Assembly (NCBI GenBank): GCA_036563245.1
Contig: DATCMU010000012.1
Span: forward strand, 1-64,000
Direction of reading: 5' to 3'
Origin: DATCMU01 sp036563245
GTDB lineage: Bacteria; Pseudomonadota; Alphaproteobacteria; Rhizobiales; Devosiaceae
Length of the DNA stretch: 64,000 nt
In this document: piece by piece, positions 42,703 to 52,804 of the stretch
How the letters are laid out: each line of letters opens with the position of its first letter
Position numbering within the stretch: the first letter of the stretch is position 1
Program-made: the position numbers and the translations under genes
The notes under the pieces: model-generated
What the model saw: the letters and a program-made list of their open reading frames with translations, nothing else
Told to the model about the DNA's origin: nothing
Database searches by the model: none

Positions 42703-43332
42703 TCAAAACACAACCACTTTGGTTCCAATTTTGACCCTGGAGTAAAGATCGATCACATCTTCGTTGGTCAGCCTGATACAGCCCGAAGAGACATTGTGCC
42801 CGATTGTCCAGGGTTCGGTCGTGCCGTGAATCCGGTAGAGCGTCGAGCCGATATAGAGTGCCCGGGCGCCAAGCGGATTGTCCGGCCCGCCGGCCATGTG
42901 GGTCGGTATGCCCGGCTGGCGCTGGAGCATCTCTGCAGGCGGGGTCCAGTCCGGCCATACCCGCTTGTTGACCACCGTGTGCGTTCCGCTCCATTCGAAG
43001 CCCGTGCGCGCCACGCCGATGCCGTAGCGCATGGCAAGCCCTTCTCCCAGAACGAGAAAGAGATATTTGTGTCCGGTATCCACCACGATGGTGCCGGCGG
43101 ATTCAGTGGTCGAATAGGGCACGACCTGACGCAGGAAGCGCGGATCCACCCCATAGGCCATGTGCAGCATCAGCCGGTTGGTCGGCTTGCCCATTGTGGT
43201 CGTCATTCCCGCGGGAGGCGGATACACATATCCCGTGCCTGAAGCACCGGCCAGGACCGGGGAAACGCCGAGCCCGGCGATCGCGGCCAGGAGCACCAGG
43301 GCGCTGGAGACTGTTCTGGAATGGAAGACCAT
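42703..43332 (-). CDS. L,D-transpeptidase (YkuD family)
   Basis: A 209-residue secreted enzyme with a signal peptide over about residues 1-28. A YkuD catalytic domain follows, with HGTTEPWTIGHNVSSGCIRL carrying the catalytic His and Cys. It would make 3-3 peptidoglycan cross-links or attach proteins to peptidoglycan in the periplasm; Hyphomicrobiales encode many such enzymes. ATG 43332 is the start that gives a proper signal peptide, and longer frames add an unlikely extension. Only weak purine-rich sequence precedes it. Confidence 0.93.
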   Translation of the reverse strand: MVFHSRTVSSALVLLAAIAGLGVSPVLAGASGTGYVYPPPAGMTTTMGKPTNRLMLHMAYGVDPRFLRQVVPYSTTESAGTIVVDTGHKYLFLVLGEGLAMRYGIGVARTGFEWSGTHTVVNKRVWPDWTPPAEMLQRQPGIPTHMAGGPDNPLGARALYIGSTLYRIHGTTEPWTIGHNVSSGCIRLTNEDVIDLYSRVKIGTKVVVF

Positions 43333-43505
43333 GGCTGCGACTCGCGGTAATCTGAAACTCGACGGCGCTGCGGCACTTGCGCTTAGCGTTAGCCAAGTGT
43401 TGCGCGGATTGCCCAAGATTGGGTGAAGCGGCATGGTTAAGCATTCCCGCGCCGGCATGGTTGCCAACAGGTTAAGGCGGCGGGCTCGCTGGATTTGGAG
43501 TGGAA

Positions 43506-44123
43506 ATGGAACAGGCGGGGGTCGAGCGGTGTTTCTGGGCCGGTGACGATGAGCTCTATCGCGCCTATCACGACCGCGAGTGGGGCCGTCCGGTCATCGA
43601 CGACACCCGCCTTTTCGAAAAGCTGTGCCTTGAGGGCTTCCAGTCCGGGCTGTCGTGGCTGACCATCCTGAGAAAGCGCGAGAACTTCCGCGCCGCCTTC
43701 GCCGGATTCGATTTCGACAAGGTTGCCCGGTTCGGCGACAAGGACGTTGAACGTCTGCTGGCCGACAAGGGGATCGTGCGGCATCGGGGAAAGATCGTTT
43801 CCACCATCAACAATGCCGCGCGCGCCATCGAGATCCGTCGGGAGTTCGGCTCGCTCGCCGCCTATTTCTGGCGTTTCGAGCCGCCGGCAGGCGAGCGGCC
43901 GCAGCGCCTCACCCGCGAAACCCTCTTGTCGCTGGCGCAAACCGATGCATCGCGGGCGCTGTCGAGGGACCTCAAGAAGCGCGGCTTCAGCTTCGTGGGT
44001 CCAACCACCTGCTATGCGTTCATGCAGGCCATGGGCATGGTCAACGACCATATCGAGGGCTGCTTCTGCCGCAGCGAGGTCGAAGCCATTCGCGGCACGT
44101 TCAGGCGCCCTGCCGCCGGGTGA
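43506..44123 (+). CDS. tag: DNA-3-methyladenine glycosylase I
   Basis: A 205-residue base-excision repair enzyme that removes 3-methyladenine. It has the TagI pattern: RCFWAGDDELYRAYHDREWG near the N terminus, LFEKLCLEGFQSGLSWLTILRKRE, the GFSFVGPTTCYAFMQA helix and VNDHIEGCFCR. These carry the zinc-binding Cys and His residues at the two ends. GGAG lies six bases before ATG 43506; a GTG six bases upstream is possible. Confidence 0.95.
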   Translation: MEQAGVERCFWAGDDELYRAYHDREWGRPVIDDTRLFEKLCLEGFQSGLSWLTILRKRENFRAAFAGFDFDKVARFGDKDVERLLADKGIVRHRGKIVSTINNAARAIEIRREFGSLAAYFWRFEPPAGERPQRLTRETLLSLAQTDASRALSRDLKKRGFSFVGPTTCYAFMQAMGMVNDHIEGCFCRSEVEAIRGTFRRPAAG

Positions 44124-44192
44124 TGCAATTACGCAACACTTCTGCCAGAGATGCGACAGCTCGCCGCAGCAGGCCTTTTCACGAATCCGAAC

Positions 44193-44211
44193 CGCGTCTA
44201 TAGACCGGTCT
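44193..44211 (+). promoter_or_regulatory. Candidate promoter with TetR-type palindrome
   Basis: AGACCGGTCT (44202-44211) is a perfect 10-bp palindrome of the kind bound by TetR-family repressors. It overlaps a TATAGA -10-like hexamer near 44200, which lies 17 bases after TTTTCA, a weak -35 match. The short reading frame at 44242 starts about 30 bases downstream. No TetR gene is adjacent. Confidence 0.4.
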
Positions 44212-44241
44212 GTCCGTAACACGCACCAAGGGAGGCGCTAC

Positions 44242-44310
44242 ATGTCAGCTATGCATTTCGTCTCGCATCGGTGCACCGCTTCTGCCTTTTTACGGCACTG
44301 CGCGCTCTAG
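44242..44310 (+). CDS. Putative 22-codon leader peptide or small protein
   Basis: An ATG with a strong GGAGG six bases upstream opens a 22-codon frame, MSAMHFVSHRCTASAFLRHC-AL. It contains three His and two Cys residues and ends in TAG. A CCGGTC-CTCG-GACCGG hairpin follows at 44325-44340, and another CCGGTC at 44370-44375 could pair with the same arm, giving two exclusive folds. The layout resembles a leader peptide, but the residues are not clustered as in a classical his leader, and hisS starts 540 bases downstream. Coding status is unproven. Confidence 0.4.
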   Translation: MSAMHFVSHRCTASAFLRHCAL

Positions 44311-44468
44311 CCTCTTGAGCGAACCCGGTCCTCGGACCGGCAACGGACACCACTCCAAAAACGACTGAACCGGTCTGGCCAGCGGCATTGCGTCTGCTGT
44401 TTCAGATCATCTTTTTCAACCCAAGGAACGGAGCCGGATTGCGTTTTCGCGCGTCCGGAAATGAAGAA

Positions 44469-44693
44469 ATGAGTCTGAACGTCATCGAACAGGGCGACGC
44501 GGGTCGTCAGCGAGAGTTTTCCGAACGAGAGGTTCGGTCCAACGGGACGATCGCCGCCCTCGCGGCCATACTGTCGGCGTTGTTTCGCCGGCGCCACCGC
44601 ACAACGCACCCTCCGAGTTGGTTGCGCCGCGATCTCGGGTTGCCGCCCGAGGACGCGGCGCGTTCCCTGCGCGGCTGGTGGGATGTCCGCTGA
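44469..44693 (+). CDS. Small basic protein of unknown function
   Basis: A 74-residue frame starting MSLNVIEQGDAGRQ, with GGAAATGAAGAA upstream. A hydrophobic stretch TIAALAAILSALFRRRHR is followed by WLRRDLGLPPEDAARSLRGWW. The LRRDLGLP run recalls the end of DUF1127-type small proteins, but the match is short. It fills part of the gap between tag and hisS and could be expressed from the promoter near 44200. I do not recognise a function. Confidence 0.5.
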   Translation: MSLNVIEQGDAGRQREFSEREVRSNGTIAALAAILSALFRRRHRTTHPPSWLRRDLGLPPEDAARSLRGWWDVR

Positions 44694-44709
44694 TCCGGAC
44701 ATGGATATC

Positions 44710-44739
44710 ATCCGCCCGGGCCATCAGGTCCGGGCGGAT
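44710..44739 (+). other. Strong hairpin between small ORF and hisS
   Basis: ATCCGCCCGG pairs perfectly with CCGGGCGGAT, extended by GCC/GGT to 13 pairs with loop ATCA. No U-run follows. It may end the transcript of the 74-codon gene or modulate hisS, whose start is 112 bases downstream. Confidence 0.6.
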
Positions 44740-44850
44740 ATGCGCCGAGTTCGCCGCGCTCCTTGTCTCACCCGGCGCATTCCGCTAGGAACTTCGCCGG
44801 AATCCCCACTTCGGGGCGCTGTCCCCAATACCAAACCGGATGTTTCGATC

Positions 44851-46335
44851 ATGGCCAGGAACGATGCGCTGATCTCGCCCCGCTTGCCGCGCGGATTCGA
44901 GGATCGCGACGCGGACGCCATCGCGGCCACCGATGCCATGATCGCGCGCATTCGCGAAGTCTACGAACGCTATGGCTTCGACCCGCTTGAAACGCCGTTC
45001 TTCGAGTACACCGAGGCATTGGGCAAGTTCCTGCCCGATTCCGACCGGCCCAACGAGGGCGTGTTCTCGCTGCAGGACGACGACGAGCAGTGGCTGAGCC
45101 TCAGATACGACCTGACCGCGCCGCTCGCCCGCTATTTCGCCGAGAATTTCCAGTTTCTGCCCAAGCCGTTCCGCTCCTATCGCGCCGGTTTCGTGTTCCG
45201 CAACGAAAAGCCCGGCCCCGGCCGCTTCCGCCAGTTCATGCAGTTCGATGCCGACACCGTTGGCGCGCCCGGCCCTGAGGCCGACGCCGAGATGTGCATG
45301 ATGATGGCCGATACCATGGACGCGCTCGGGCTTCAGGGCAAATACGTAGTGCGGGTCAGCAATCGCAAGGTGCTCGACGGCATTCTCGAAACCGCCGGTG
45401 TCCACAAGGACCATCAGAAGCTCATTGTCCTGCGCGCCATCGACAAACTCGACAAGTTCGGCATCGACGGCGTGCGTCTTCTGCTCGGCGACGGGCGCAA
45501 GGACGAAAGCGGAGACTTCACCAAGGGCGCCGGCCTTTCGCCTGAGGCCGCCGATGCCATCCTCGCGGCGATCAGCGGCGACACCTATGTTGCCGGCAAT
45601 CCGCGCGATCCGGATGTGCGGGAGTGGACCGACGCGCTGGCCGCCAATGCCCGTCACACTGAGGGATGGGCGGAACTGGGCACCATGAAATCCCTGTTCG
45701 ATGCGGGGGGGTATGGGACCGACCGCATCAGGATCGACCCGTCCGTCGTGCGCGGCCTTGAATACTATACGGGTCCGGTCTTCGAGATCGAACTGACCTT
45801 TCCCGTCACCAACGAGAAGGGCGAACAGGTCGTGTTCGGCTCTGTCGGCGGCGGCGGGCGCTATGACGGGCTGGTGTCGCGCTTCCGCAAGGAGCCGGTG
45901 CCGGCAACAGGTTTCTCCATCGGCGTTTCAAGGCTTGCTACCGCCCTGCGTCTCACCGGCAATCTCGGCGGGAACGGGCGGCAGGGGCCGGTCGTCGTGC
46001 TGGTCATGGACCGCGACCACATCGCGGGCTACCAGAAGATGGTCGCCGAATTGCGCGCGGCCGGTATCCGGGCCGAGATGTTCCTCGGGCAGACCAGGAA
46101 TTTCGGCAAGCAGGTCGCCTATGCCGACAAGCGCGACGCCCCGGCGGTGATCATCGAGGGCTCGCAGGAACGCGAAGAGGGCATCGTCCAGATCAAGGAT
46201 CTCGTGGCGGGCAAGATCGCCGCGCAGGCAATTGCCGACAATGCCGAGTGGAAGGCTGAACGCCCCGGCCAGTTCTCCGTGAAGCGCGGCGACCTTGTCG
46301 CCGAAGTGCGGCGGCTGCTCGAAGTCGGCCAATGA
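44851..46335 (+). CDS. hisS: Histidyl-tRNA synthetase (divergent alphaproteobacterial type)
   Basis: A 494-residue class II synthetase that charges tRNA-His. The N terminus reads LPRGFEDRD, the TAPLARYFAEN segment is intact, motif 2 is YRAGFVFRNEKPGPGRFRQFMQFDADTVG-like (about 110-138), and GLEYYTGPVFEIEL and the C-terminal anticodon domain follow. The active-site loop differs from the bacterial norm (FRHERPQ...E-FG), as expected for the clade whose tRNA-His lacks G-1. It heads a tightly overlapping operon with hisZ and hisG. No strong ribosome site precedes ATG 44851. Confidence 0.95.
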   Translation: MARNDALISPRLPRGFEDRDADAIAATDAMIARIREVYERYGFDPLETPFFEYTEALGKFLPDSDRPNEGVFSLQDDDEQWLSLRYDLTAPLARYFAENFQFLPKPFRSYRAGFVFRNEKPGPGRFRQFMQFDADTVGAPGPEADAEMCMMMADTMDALGLQGKYVVRVSNRKVLDGILETAGVHKDHQKLIVLRAIDKLDKFGIDGVRLLLGDGRKDESGDFTKGAGLSPEAADAILAAISGDTYVAGNPRDPDVREWTDALAANARHTEGWAELGTMKSLFDAGGYGTDRIRIDPSVVRGLEYYTGPVFEIELTFPVTNEKGEQVVFGSVGGGGRYDGLVSRFRKEPVPATGFSIGVSRLATALRLTGNLGGNGRQGPVVVLVMDRDHIAGYQKMVAELRAAGIRAEMFLGQTRNFGKQVAYADKRDAPAVIIEGSQEREEGIVQIKDLVAGKIAAQAIADNAEWKAERPGQFSVKRGDLVAEVRRLLEVGQ

Positions 46336-47414
46336 GCACCCCTGCCAAGCGGCGTGCCCAACTGGCCACCCTTGTGGGCGGCAGTGGAGTGACGCGGATC
46401 TCGCCGCCGATCCTGATGCCCGCCGATCCCTACTACGATCTGGCCGGTGAGGAGTTTGCCCGGCGACTGGTGCTCACCCAGAGCACGGACGGCTTCGAGT
46501 ACTGCCTGCGGCCGGACTTCACGCTCGCCATCGCCAAGGGTCACCTGGCACATGGCGCGAGCGGGCAGGCGGCATATGGCTATTTCGGGCCGGTGTTTCG
46601 CCAGCGCGATACCGGTCCCACCGAGTTCGACCAGGCCGGCCTCGAACTGATCGGCCAGCCCGATGCGGAAGAGGCCCTTCGCACCGTGTTCGCATTCGCC
46701 CGCGCCGCGCTCGACATCTATCGCATCGAGGCGCCGGCCGTGCGCCTGGGGGGCGTGGCGCTGTTCGAAGCCATCCTGCGCGGGGCCGATATTCCGTCGG
46801 TGTGGCGGTCGCGTATCCGGCACCGTTTCGGCCATTCCGAAGCGATGCAGCGGTTGCTCGAGCGGCTCGCCGACCCGCACGGCAGCGGCCCGCGCTCACT
46901 CTCGATCGGGCGCGAGGCGTTGGTTGAGCGCATTACCGACCAGATGTTGTCCGCCGGGCTGAGCCTGACCGAGGGTCGCCGGCCGCAGGAAATCGCCGAC
47001 CGCTACCTCGAGAAGCAGGCGCTGGCTGCCGCGCGCGTGCCGGTGGAGACCCTTGTCTTGCTGCGTTCCTATCTCGGGATTGCGGGTGAGGCGCACCAGG
47101 CCCTGTCGCGGGTCGAAGCCCTGGCCAGGGATCAGCAGATCGATATCGCGGCGCCCCTGGAACGCATGCGTCGCCATATCGGCGCGCTCGAAGCCAATGG
47201 GCCGATGTCGCGGCTGGTGTTCGATGCCGGCTTCTCCCCGCGCCTCGATTACTACACCGGTATCGTCTTTGAAATGACCGGGCCCAATGGCGAAGTCCTG
47301 GCGTCAGGCGGCCAGTACGACCGTCTGCTGGAGCGCCTGGGCGCCAAGGGCAGGATCGCCGCCGCGGGCTGCGCTGTGTGGGTGCAACGGCTTGAAGCGG
47401 AGGCGGCGGCGTGA
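46332..47414 (+). CDS. hisZ: ATP phosphoribosyltransferase regulatory subunit
   Basis: A 360-residue HisS-like protein without aminoacylation function. It shows the class II fold (YCLRPDFTLAIAKGHL, YGYFGPVFRQRDTGPTEFDQAGLELIG, SRLVFDAGFSPRLDYYTGIVFEM) but lacks the HisS anticodon domain. HisZ forms a hetero-octamer with short-form HisG and makes it sensitive to histidine. ATG overlaps the hisS stop by four bases and its stop overlaps hisG, so subunit amounts are coupled. The pairing with a 239-residue HisG supports the call. Confidence 0.93.
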   Translation: MSTPAKRRAQLATLVGGSGVTRISPPILMPADPYYDLAGEEFARRLVLTQSTDGFEYCLRPDFTLAIAKGHLAHGASGQAAYGYFGPVFRQRDTGPTEFDQAGLELIGQPDAEEALRTVFAFARAALDIYRIEAPAVRLGGVALFEAILRGADIPSVWRSRIRHRFGHSEAMQRLLERLADPHGSGPRSLSIGREALVERITDQMLSAGLSLTEGRRPQEIADRYLEKQALAAARVPVETLVLLRSYLGIAGEAHQALSRVEALARDQQIDIAAPLERMRRHIGALEANGPMSRLVFDAGFSPRLDYYTGIVFEMTGPNGEVLASGGQYDRLLERLGAKGRIAAAGCAVWVQRLEAEAAA

Positions 47415-48130
47415 CCGGCATCGTACTTGCAGTGCCGTCCAAGGGGCGGCTCGAAAGCGCCACCCGGGAGGTTTTCGCCGAGGCTGGGCTGCCCATCGAC
47501 CGGCCCGGCGGCGCGCGTTCCTACCTGGGATCGATGGATGCACTGCCCGAGGTGACCGTCCGGTTTCTCTCTGCCAGCGAAATCGCCCGCGAACTGATCC
47601 GCGGCGGCATCGATGTCGGGGTGACAGGCGAGGACACCATCCACGAGGCCGCCGAGGCCGGGCCCCGCCAGGTCCTGTTCGCCAAGCCGCTGGGGTTCGG
47701 CCAGGCCGATGCGGTTGTCGCCATTCCCGATGCCTGGATCGACGTGACCCACATGCGCGACCTGTCCGACGTCGCTTCCGACTTCCGCCACAGTCATGGA
47801 CGCTGGCTGCGCGTGGCGACCAAGTACGTCAATCTCACGCGCCGCCACTTCGCGCGCCATGGCATCGCGGAATACCGTATCGTGGAAAGCCTCGGCGCAA
47901 CCGAGGCCGCCCCCGCTTCGGGCGCGGCGGACCTGATCGTCGATATAACTTCGTCGGGCTCGACCCTGCAGGCCAACGGTCTCAGGATCATCGAGGACGG
48001 TGTGATCCTCAGGAGCGAGGCGCAACTGATCGTGTCGCGCAACGCGGAGTGGGATCACGACCGCAAGGCCCTGCTGGGCCGCCTGTTCCACCGCCTGCGC
48101 ATCGACGCCCATCCGATCGGCGGGCTGTGA
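47411..48130 (+). CDS. hisG: ATP phosphoribosyltransferase, short form
   Basis: A 239-residue catalytic subunit for the first step of histidine synthesis, joining ATP and PRPP. The LAVPSKGRL start, GGIDVGVTGEDTI and the PRPP-loop stretch DLIVDITSSGSTLQANGL are typical. It lacks the C-terminal regulatory ACT-like domain of long HisG (about 300 residues), so it needs HisZ. It starts at GTG in a four-base overlap with hisZ. Confidence 0.94.
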   Translation: MTGIVLAVPSKGRLESATREVFAEAGLPIDRPGGARSYLGSMDALPEVTVRFLSASEIARELIRGGIDVGVTGEDTIHEAAEAGPRQVLFAKPLGFGQADAVVAIPDAWIDVTHMRDLSDVASDFRHSHGRWLRVATKYVNLTRRHFARHGIAEYRIVESLGATEAAPASGAADLIVDITSSGSTLQANGLRIIEDGVILRSEAQLIVSRNAEWDHDRKALLGRLFHRLRIDAHPIGGL

Positions 48131-48210
48131 GGCGGTCCCGCCCGCGCCGCGCCGAATAAACCGGCTGGCAACGGATAGGGGCGCATGATGCAGTCTTCCG
48201 TGGGGGCCGC

Positions 48211-49437
48211 ATGACCGAGACCGAGATCGAGCTGACCATCCTCATGCCTTGCCTGAATGAGGCTGAGACCCTTGCCACCTGCATTGGCAAGGCGCGCGGC
48301 TATCTCGCGCGTAGCGGCATTTCCGGAGAAGTGTTGATCGCGGATAACGGCTCGACCGACGGCAGCCAGGATATTGCGCGAGAGGCAGGGGCCCGCGTGG
48401 TCGAGATTTCCGGGCGCGGCTATGGCGCGGCCCTGTCCGGGGGCATTGCCGAGGCCGCCGGTCGGTACGTGATCATGGGCGACGCTGACGACTCGTACGA
48501 TTTCTCCAATCTCGACGGTTTCATTGCCGCGCTCAGGGCCGGCAACAAGCTGGTGATGGGCAATCGCTTCGCTGGCGGCATCGCGCCGGGCGCCATGCCG
48601 CCGCTGCACCGTTATCTCGGCAACCCGGTGCTGTCCTTTGTCGGCCGGCTGTTCTTTCGTTCCAGCATCGGCGATTTCCACTGCGGCTTGCGCGGCTTCG
48701 ACCGCGAGGCGATCCTGGCGCTGAACCTGCGCACCACGGGCATGGAATTCGCCTCGGAGATGGTGGTCAAGGCAACGCTTGCCGAACTGCCGATTGCCGA
48801 GGTGCCGACCACGCTTTCGCCTGACGGGCGCTCGCGCCGCCCGCACCTGCGCTCGTTCCGCGACGGATGGCGTCACCTGCGCTTCCTGCTGCTGTTCAGT
48901 CCACGCTGGCTTTTTCTTTATCCCGGCCTGACGCTGGTAGTCGTGGGAACGCTTGGTTCGATGCTCCTGTTGCCCGGACCAATGCGCATCGGACCCAATA
49001 TCGAACTCGATATCCATACCCTGCTGGCTTCCGCCATGTGCGTGATCGTAGGTCTGCAGGCGATTTCCTTTGCCCTGATCGGAAGGCAGTTCGCTACCCG
49101 CTACGGCTTCATTCCCCGCTCGCAGCAATATGGCGGCCTGCTCGACGCCCTGACCCTGGAACGCGTGCTGCTTTTCTCCCTGATCCTGATCGTGGGTGGA
49201 CTTGGCGGTTTCGTCTGGTCGCTCCAGCAGTGGGCAAACCAGAACTTTGGACCGCTCGAATACGAGATCGTCATGCGTGTCATGATCGCCTCGGTGACCG
49301 GGCTGGTGTCGGGCCTGCAGTTGATGATGTCCGGATTCCTCTCCTCGATGCTCGACATCCCCATAATCGAGCGCAGGATCGCGGGCGCGCCGCGCGGCGA
49401 CCGGCCAGCGAACGCGCCCGAACGTCGCGGAGTGTGA
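48211..49437 (+). CDS. Membrane-bound family 2 glycosyltransferase (DPM1-like)
   Basis: A 408-residue protein with a GT-A domain (about 8-230: LMPCLNEAETL, IADNGSTDGS, and the DXD-type GDADDSYDF at 90-98). Four hydrophobic helices follow toward the C terminus (about 235-380). The arrangement matches polyprenyl-phosphate mannosyl/glucosyl transferases that load sugar onto undecaprenyl phosphate for envelope glycans. The ATG at 48211 follows GGGGG. The acceptor and sugar are not evident. The next gene begins five bases later. Confidence 0.87.
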   Translation: MTETEIELTILMPCLNEAETLATCIGKARGYLARSGISGEVLIADNGSTDGSQDIAREAGARVVEISGRGYGAALSGGIAEAAGRYVIMGDADDSYDFSNLDGFIAALRAGNKLVMGNRFAGGIAPGAMPPLHRYLGNPVLSFVGRLFFRSSIGDFHCGLRGFDREAILALNLRTTGMEFASEMVVKATLAELPIAEVPTTLSPDGRSRRPHLRSFRDGWRHLRFLLLFSPRWLFLYPGLTLVVVGTLGSMLLLPGPMRIGPNIELDIHTLLASAMCVIVGLQAISFALIGRQFATRYGFIPRSQQYGGLLDALTLERVLLFSLILIVGGLGGFVWSLQQWANQNFGPLEYEIVMRVMIASVTGLVSGLQLMMSGFLSSMLDIPIIERRIAGAPRGDRPANAPERRGV

Positions 49438-49441
49438 GGGA

Positions 49442-50191
49442 TTGCTCGATCTCACGGTTTTGCTGGCACTGGCCGGCGTAGGGTTGGCGGCCGGGTTCGT
49501 CGATGCCATAGCGGGCGGTGGCGGTCTGATCGCGCTGCCCGCACTTCTGTCCTTCGGCGTTCCGCCGGTCAACGCGCTGGCCACCAACAAGCTGCAATCG
49601 TCGATCGGCACCACAGTCGCCGCGTTCACATACTGGCGCGGCGGCTATGTGCGCATCCGGGCCTTGCTTCCCGCCATTGCTGCAACCGGCGCCGGCAGCT
49701 TTCTCGGCGCCATGACAGTGAAGGGCATCGACACCTCGGTTCTGGGTCTTGCCGTACCGGTCGCCCTGATCGGGGTTGCCGCCTATTTCATGTTCGCCCC
49801 GCGCCTGACCGACGCGGACAAGGCCGCGCGTCTGCCCTTTGCCCGGTTCGTGCCGGTCATGGGCTTTGCCATCGGCTATTATGACGGCATCTTCGGGCCG
49901 GGTACCGGATCCTTCATGACCATGGGCTTCGTAACCCTGTTTGGCCTCGGCCTTCTGAGGGCTTCGGCGCATACCAAGCTTCTCAACCTCACCTCGAACC
50001 TTGCCGCGCTGTCGCTCTTCATCTTCACGGGCGACGTCTTGTGGCCGGCCGCCTTCGCCATGGCTGCCGGACAGGTCGCAGGCGGATATCTCGGCGCCCG
50101 CACCGGCATTCGTTTCGGCGCGCGCATCATTCGTCCGCTGGTGATTACGATCAGCGTGATCCTGGCAGCCAGACTGCTGCTGGTGCGCTGA
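49442..50191 (+). CDS. TSUP-family membrane permease (TauE/SafE type)
   Basis: A 249-residue membrane protein with about seven to eight hydrophobic helices and the family hallmarks GFVDAIAGGGGLIALPAL near the start and GFYDGIFGPGTGSFM-like GYYDGIFGPGTGSFMTMGF after the middle. TSUP proteins export sulfite, sulfoacetate or related small acids. It starts at TTG with GAGG a few bases upstream, four bases after the glycosyltransferase gene. Its substrate is unknown. Confidence 0.9.
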   Translation: MLDLTVLLALAGVGLAAGFVDAIAGGGGLIALPALLSFGVPPVNALATNKLQSSIGTTVAAFTYWRGGYVRIRALLPAIAATGAGSFLGAMTVKGIDTSVLGLAVPVALIGVAAYFMFAPRLTDADKAARLPFARFVPVMGFAIGYYDGIFGPGTGSFMTMGFVTLFGLGLLRASAHTKLLNLTSNLAALSLFIFTGDVLWPAAFAMAAGQVAGGYLGARTGIRFGARIIRPLVITISVILAARLLLVR

Positions 50192-50227
50192 AAAAAGAAG
50201 CCGCGTCGCGGCAAAGCCGGACGCGGC
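50191..50227 (-). terminator. Rho-independent terminator of the fasciclin gene
   Basis: GCCGCGTC and GACGCGGC (50200-50227) pair, with an inner CGGC/GCCG stem. On the minus strand the stem is followed by CTTCTTTTTT, a good U-tract. It lies 30 bases after the fasciclin stop and touches the TSUP stop. Confidence 0.85.
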
Positions 50228-50256
50228 CAGTTGGGGGAGATCAATCAGTCAGGCTG

Positions 50257-50751
50257 TCAGGGCAGCAGCACCGCGTCGATCACATGGATCACGCCATTGT
50301 CCGCCATGACGTCGGGGGTCACGACATTGGCCGTGTTCGAGGCCGCGACGGTCACGCCGCTCATCGACTTGGTCACGGTGAGCTTCATGTCCGGGTTCAG
50401 CGTGTCGACCGTGACGCTGCCGTCCTTGAGGTCTGTGGACATCACCTTGGCCCCAAGAACGTGACCGGTGAGGATCGCTACGAGCTTGTCCTTGTTTTCG
50501 GGCTTGAGAAGATCTTCGACCGTGCCGGCGGGCAGGGCGGCGAAGGCTTCATCGGTCGGCGCGAACACGGTGATGTTCTGGGTGGTCGCCAGCGTGTCGG
50601 CAAGGCCCGCGGCCTTGACCGCGGCGACCAGCGTGTTGAACGAACCGGCGCTGACGGCCGTCTCGACGATATTTGCGGCGTAGCTCGACACTGCGGCGAT
50701 CGGGGCAAAGGCGATCATCGAAGCGACCGCGATAGACTTCAGAAAACGCAT
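50257..50751 (-). CDS. Secreted fasciclin (FAS1) domain protein
   Basis: A 164-residue protein with a signal peptide (about 1-25, ending VSSYA-A) and one FAS1 domain. Family motifs are NITVFAPTDEAFAALP (H1-type) and the late NGVIHVIDAVLLP (H2-type). FAS1 proteins act in adhesion at the cell surface; in rhizobia some are needed for symbiosis or cell aggregation. GGAGGA precedes ATG 50751. It has its own terminator and stands as a single gene. Confidence 0.94.
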   Translation of the reverse strand: MRFLKSIAVASMIAFAPIAAVSSYAANIVETAVSAGSFNTLVAAVKAAGLADTLATTQNITVFAPTDEAFAALPAGTVEDLLKPENKDKLVAILTGHVLGAKVMSTDLKDGSVTVDTLNPDMKLTVTKSMSGVTVAASNTANVVTPDVMADNGVIHVIDAVLLP

Positions 50752-51117
50752 GCGTTCCTCCATTGCGTTGTTGCGTCGTCGGCGCTGACAGGTCTTGCCG
50801 GCCGAGATGTGGGTGAAACGCCGCCTTGCTGGATTTGGATCGGTCGAGTCCTGGATTGGAATAAGGGGCAAATATCTAGTGATCCAAAATATCATACTAA
50901 ATTCAATGACTTGATGTATTAAACATCACGAAGTCTCCCGTGATAAAATATTCTTGAAGTGCAGTTGAATGGAAGTGGGGGGGCTATTCTTGGGTTTCTT
51001 TGGGCTGGCTACGGCCTCCGGCTACGCCGCAATGAAAAAGCGCCGGCGCTTTCGCACCGGCGCTTCTTCTCGTCCGTGACTGGGAAGAAACGGAACGGAG
51101 GCTTTGGGGGGGACTTC
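50752..51117. other. Intergenic region between groEL and the fasciclin gene
   Basis: No credible gene. The part 50875-50960 is clearly AT-rich against its surroundings and holds an inverted repeat TGATGT-N5-ACATCA at 50912-50928. It probably contains the fasciclin promoter on the minus strand, although no clear -35/-10 pair could be fixed. The right end holds the groEL terminator. Confidence 0.6.
51036..51065 (-). terminator. groESL terminator
   Basis: AAGCGCCGG and CCGGCGCTT pair across a 10-base loop. On the minus strand the stem runs into TTTTTCATT, giving a usable U-tract. It lies about 52 bases after the groEL stop. Confidence 0.85.
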
Positions 51118-52758
<1,641 letters not shown>

Positions 52759-52804
52759 GTTTGGTACTCCTGGAATTCGTTGAAGGAATGGGGACGAGAG
52801 GCGA

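Noticed and set aside
44242..44310. Classical histidine attenuator leader
   Set aside because: The three His codons are scattered, no U-tract terminator follows, and hisS is over 500 bases away. It is kept only as a putative leader.
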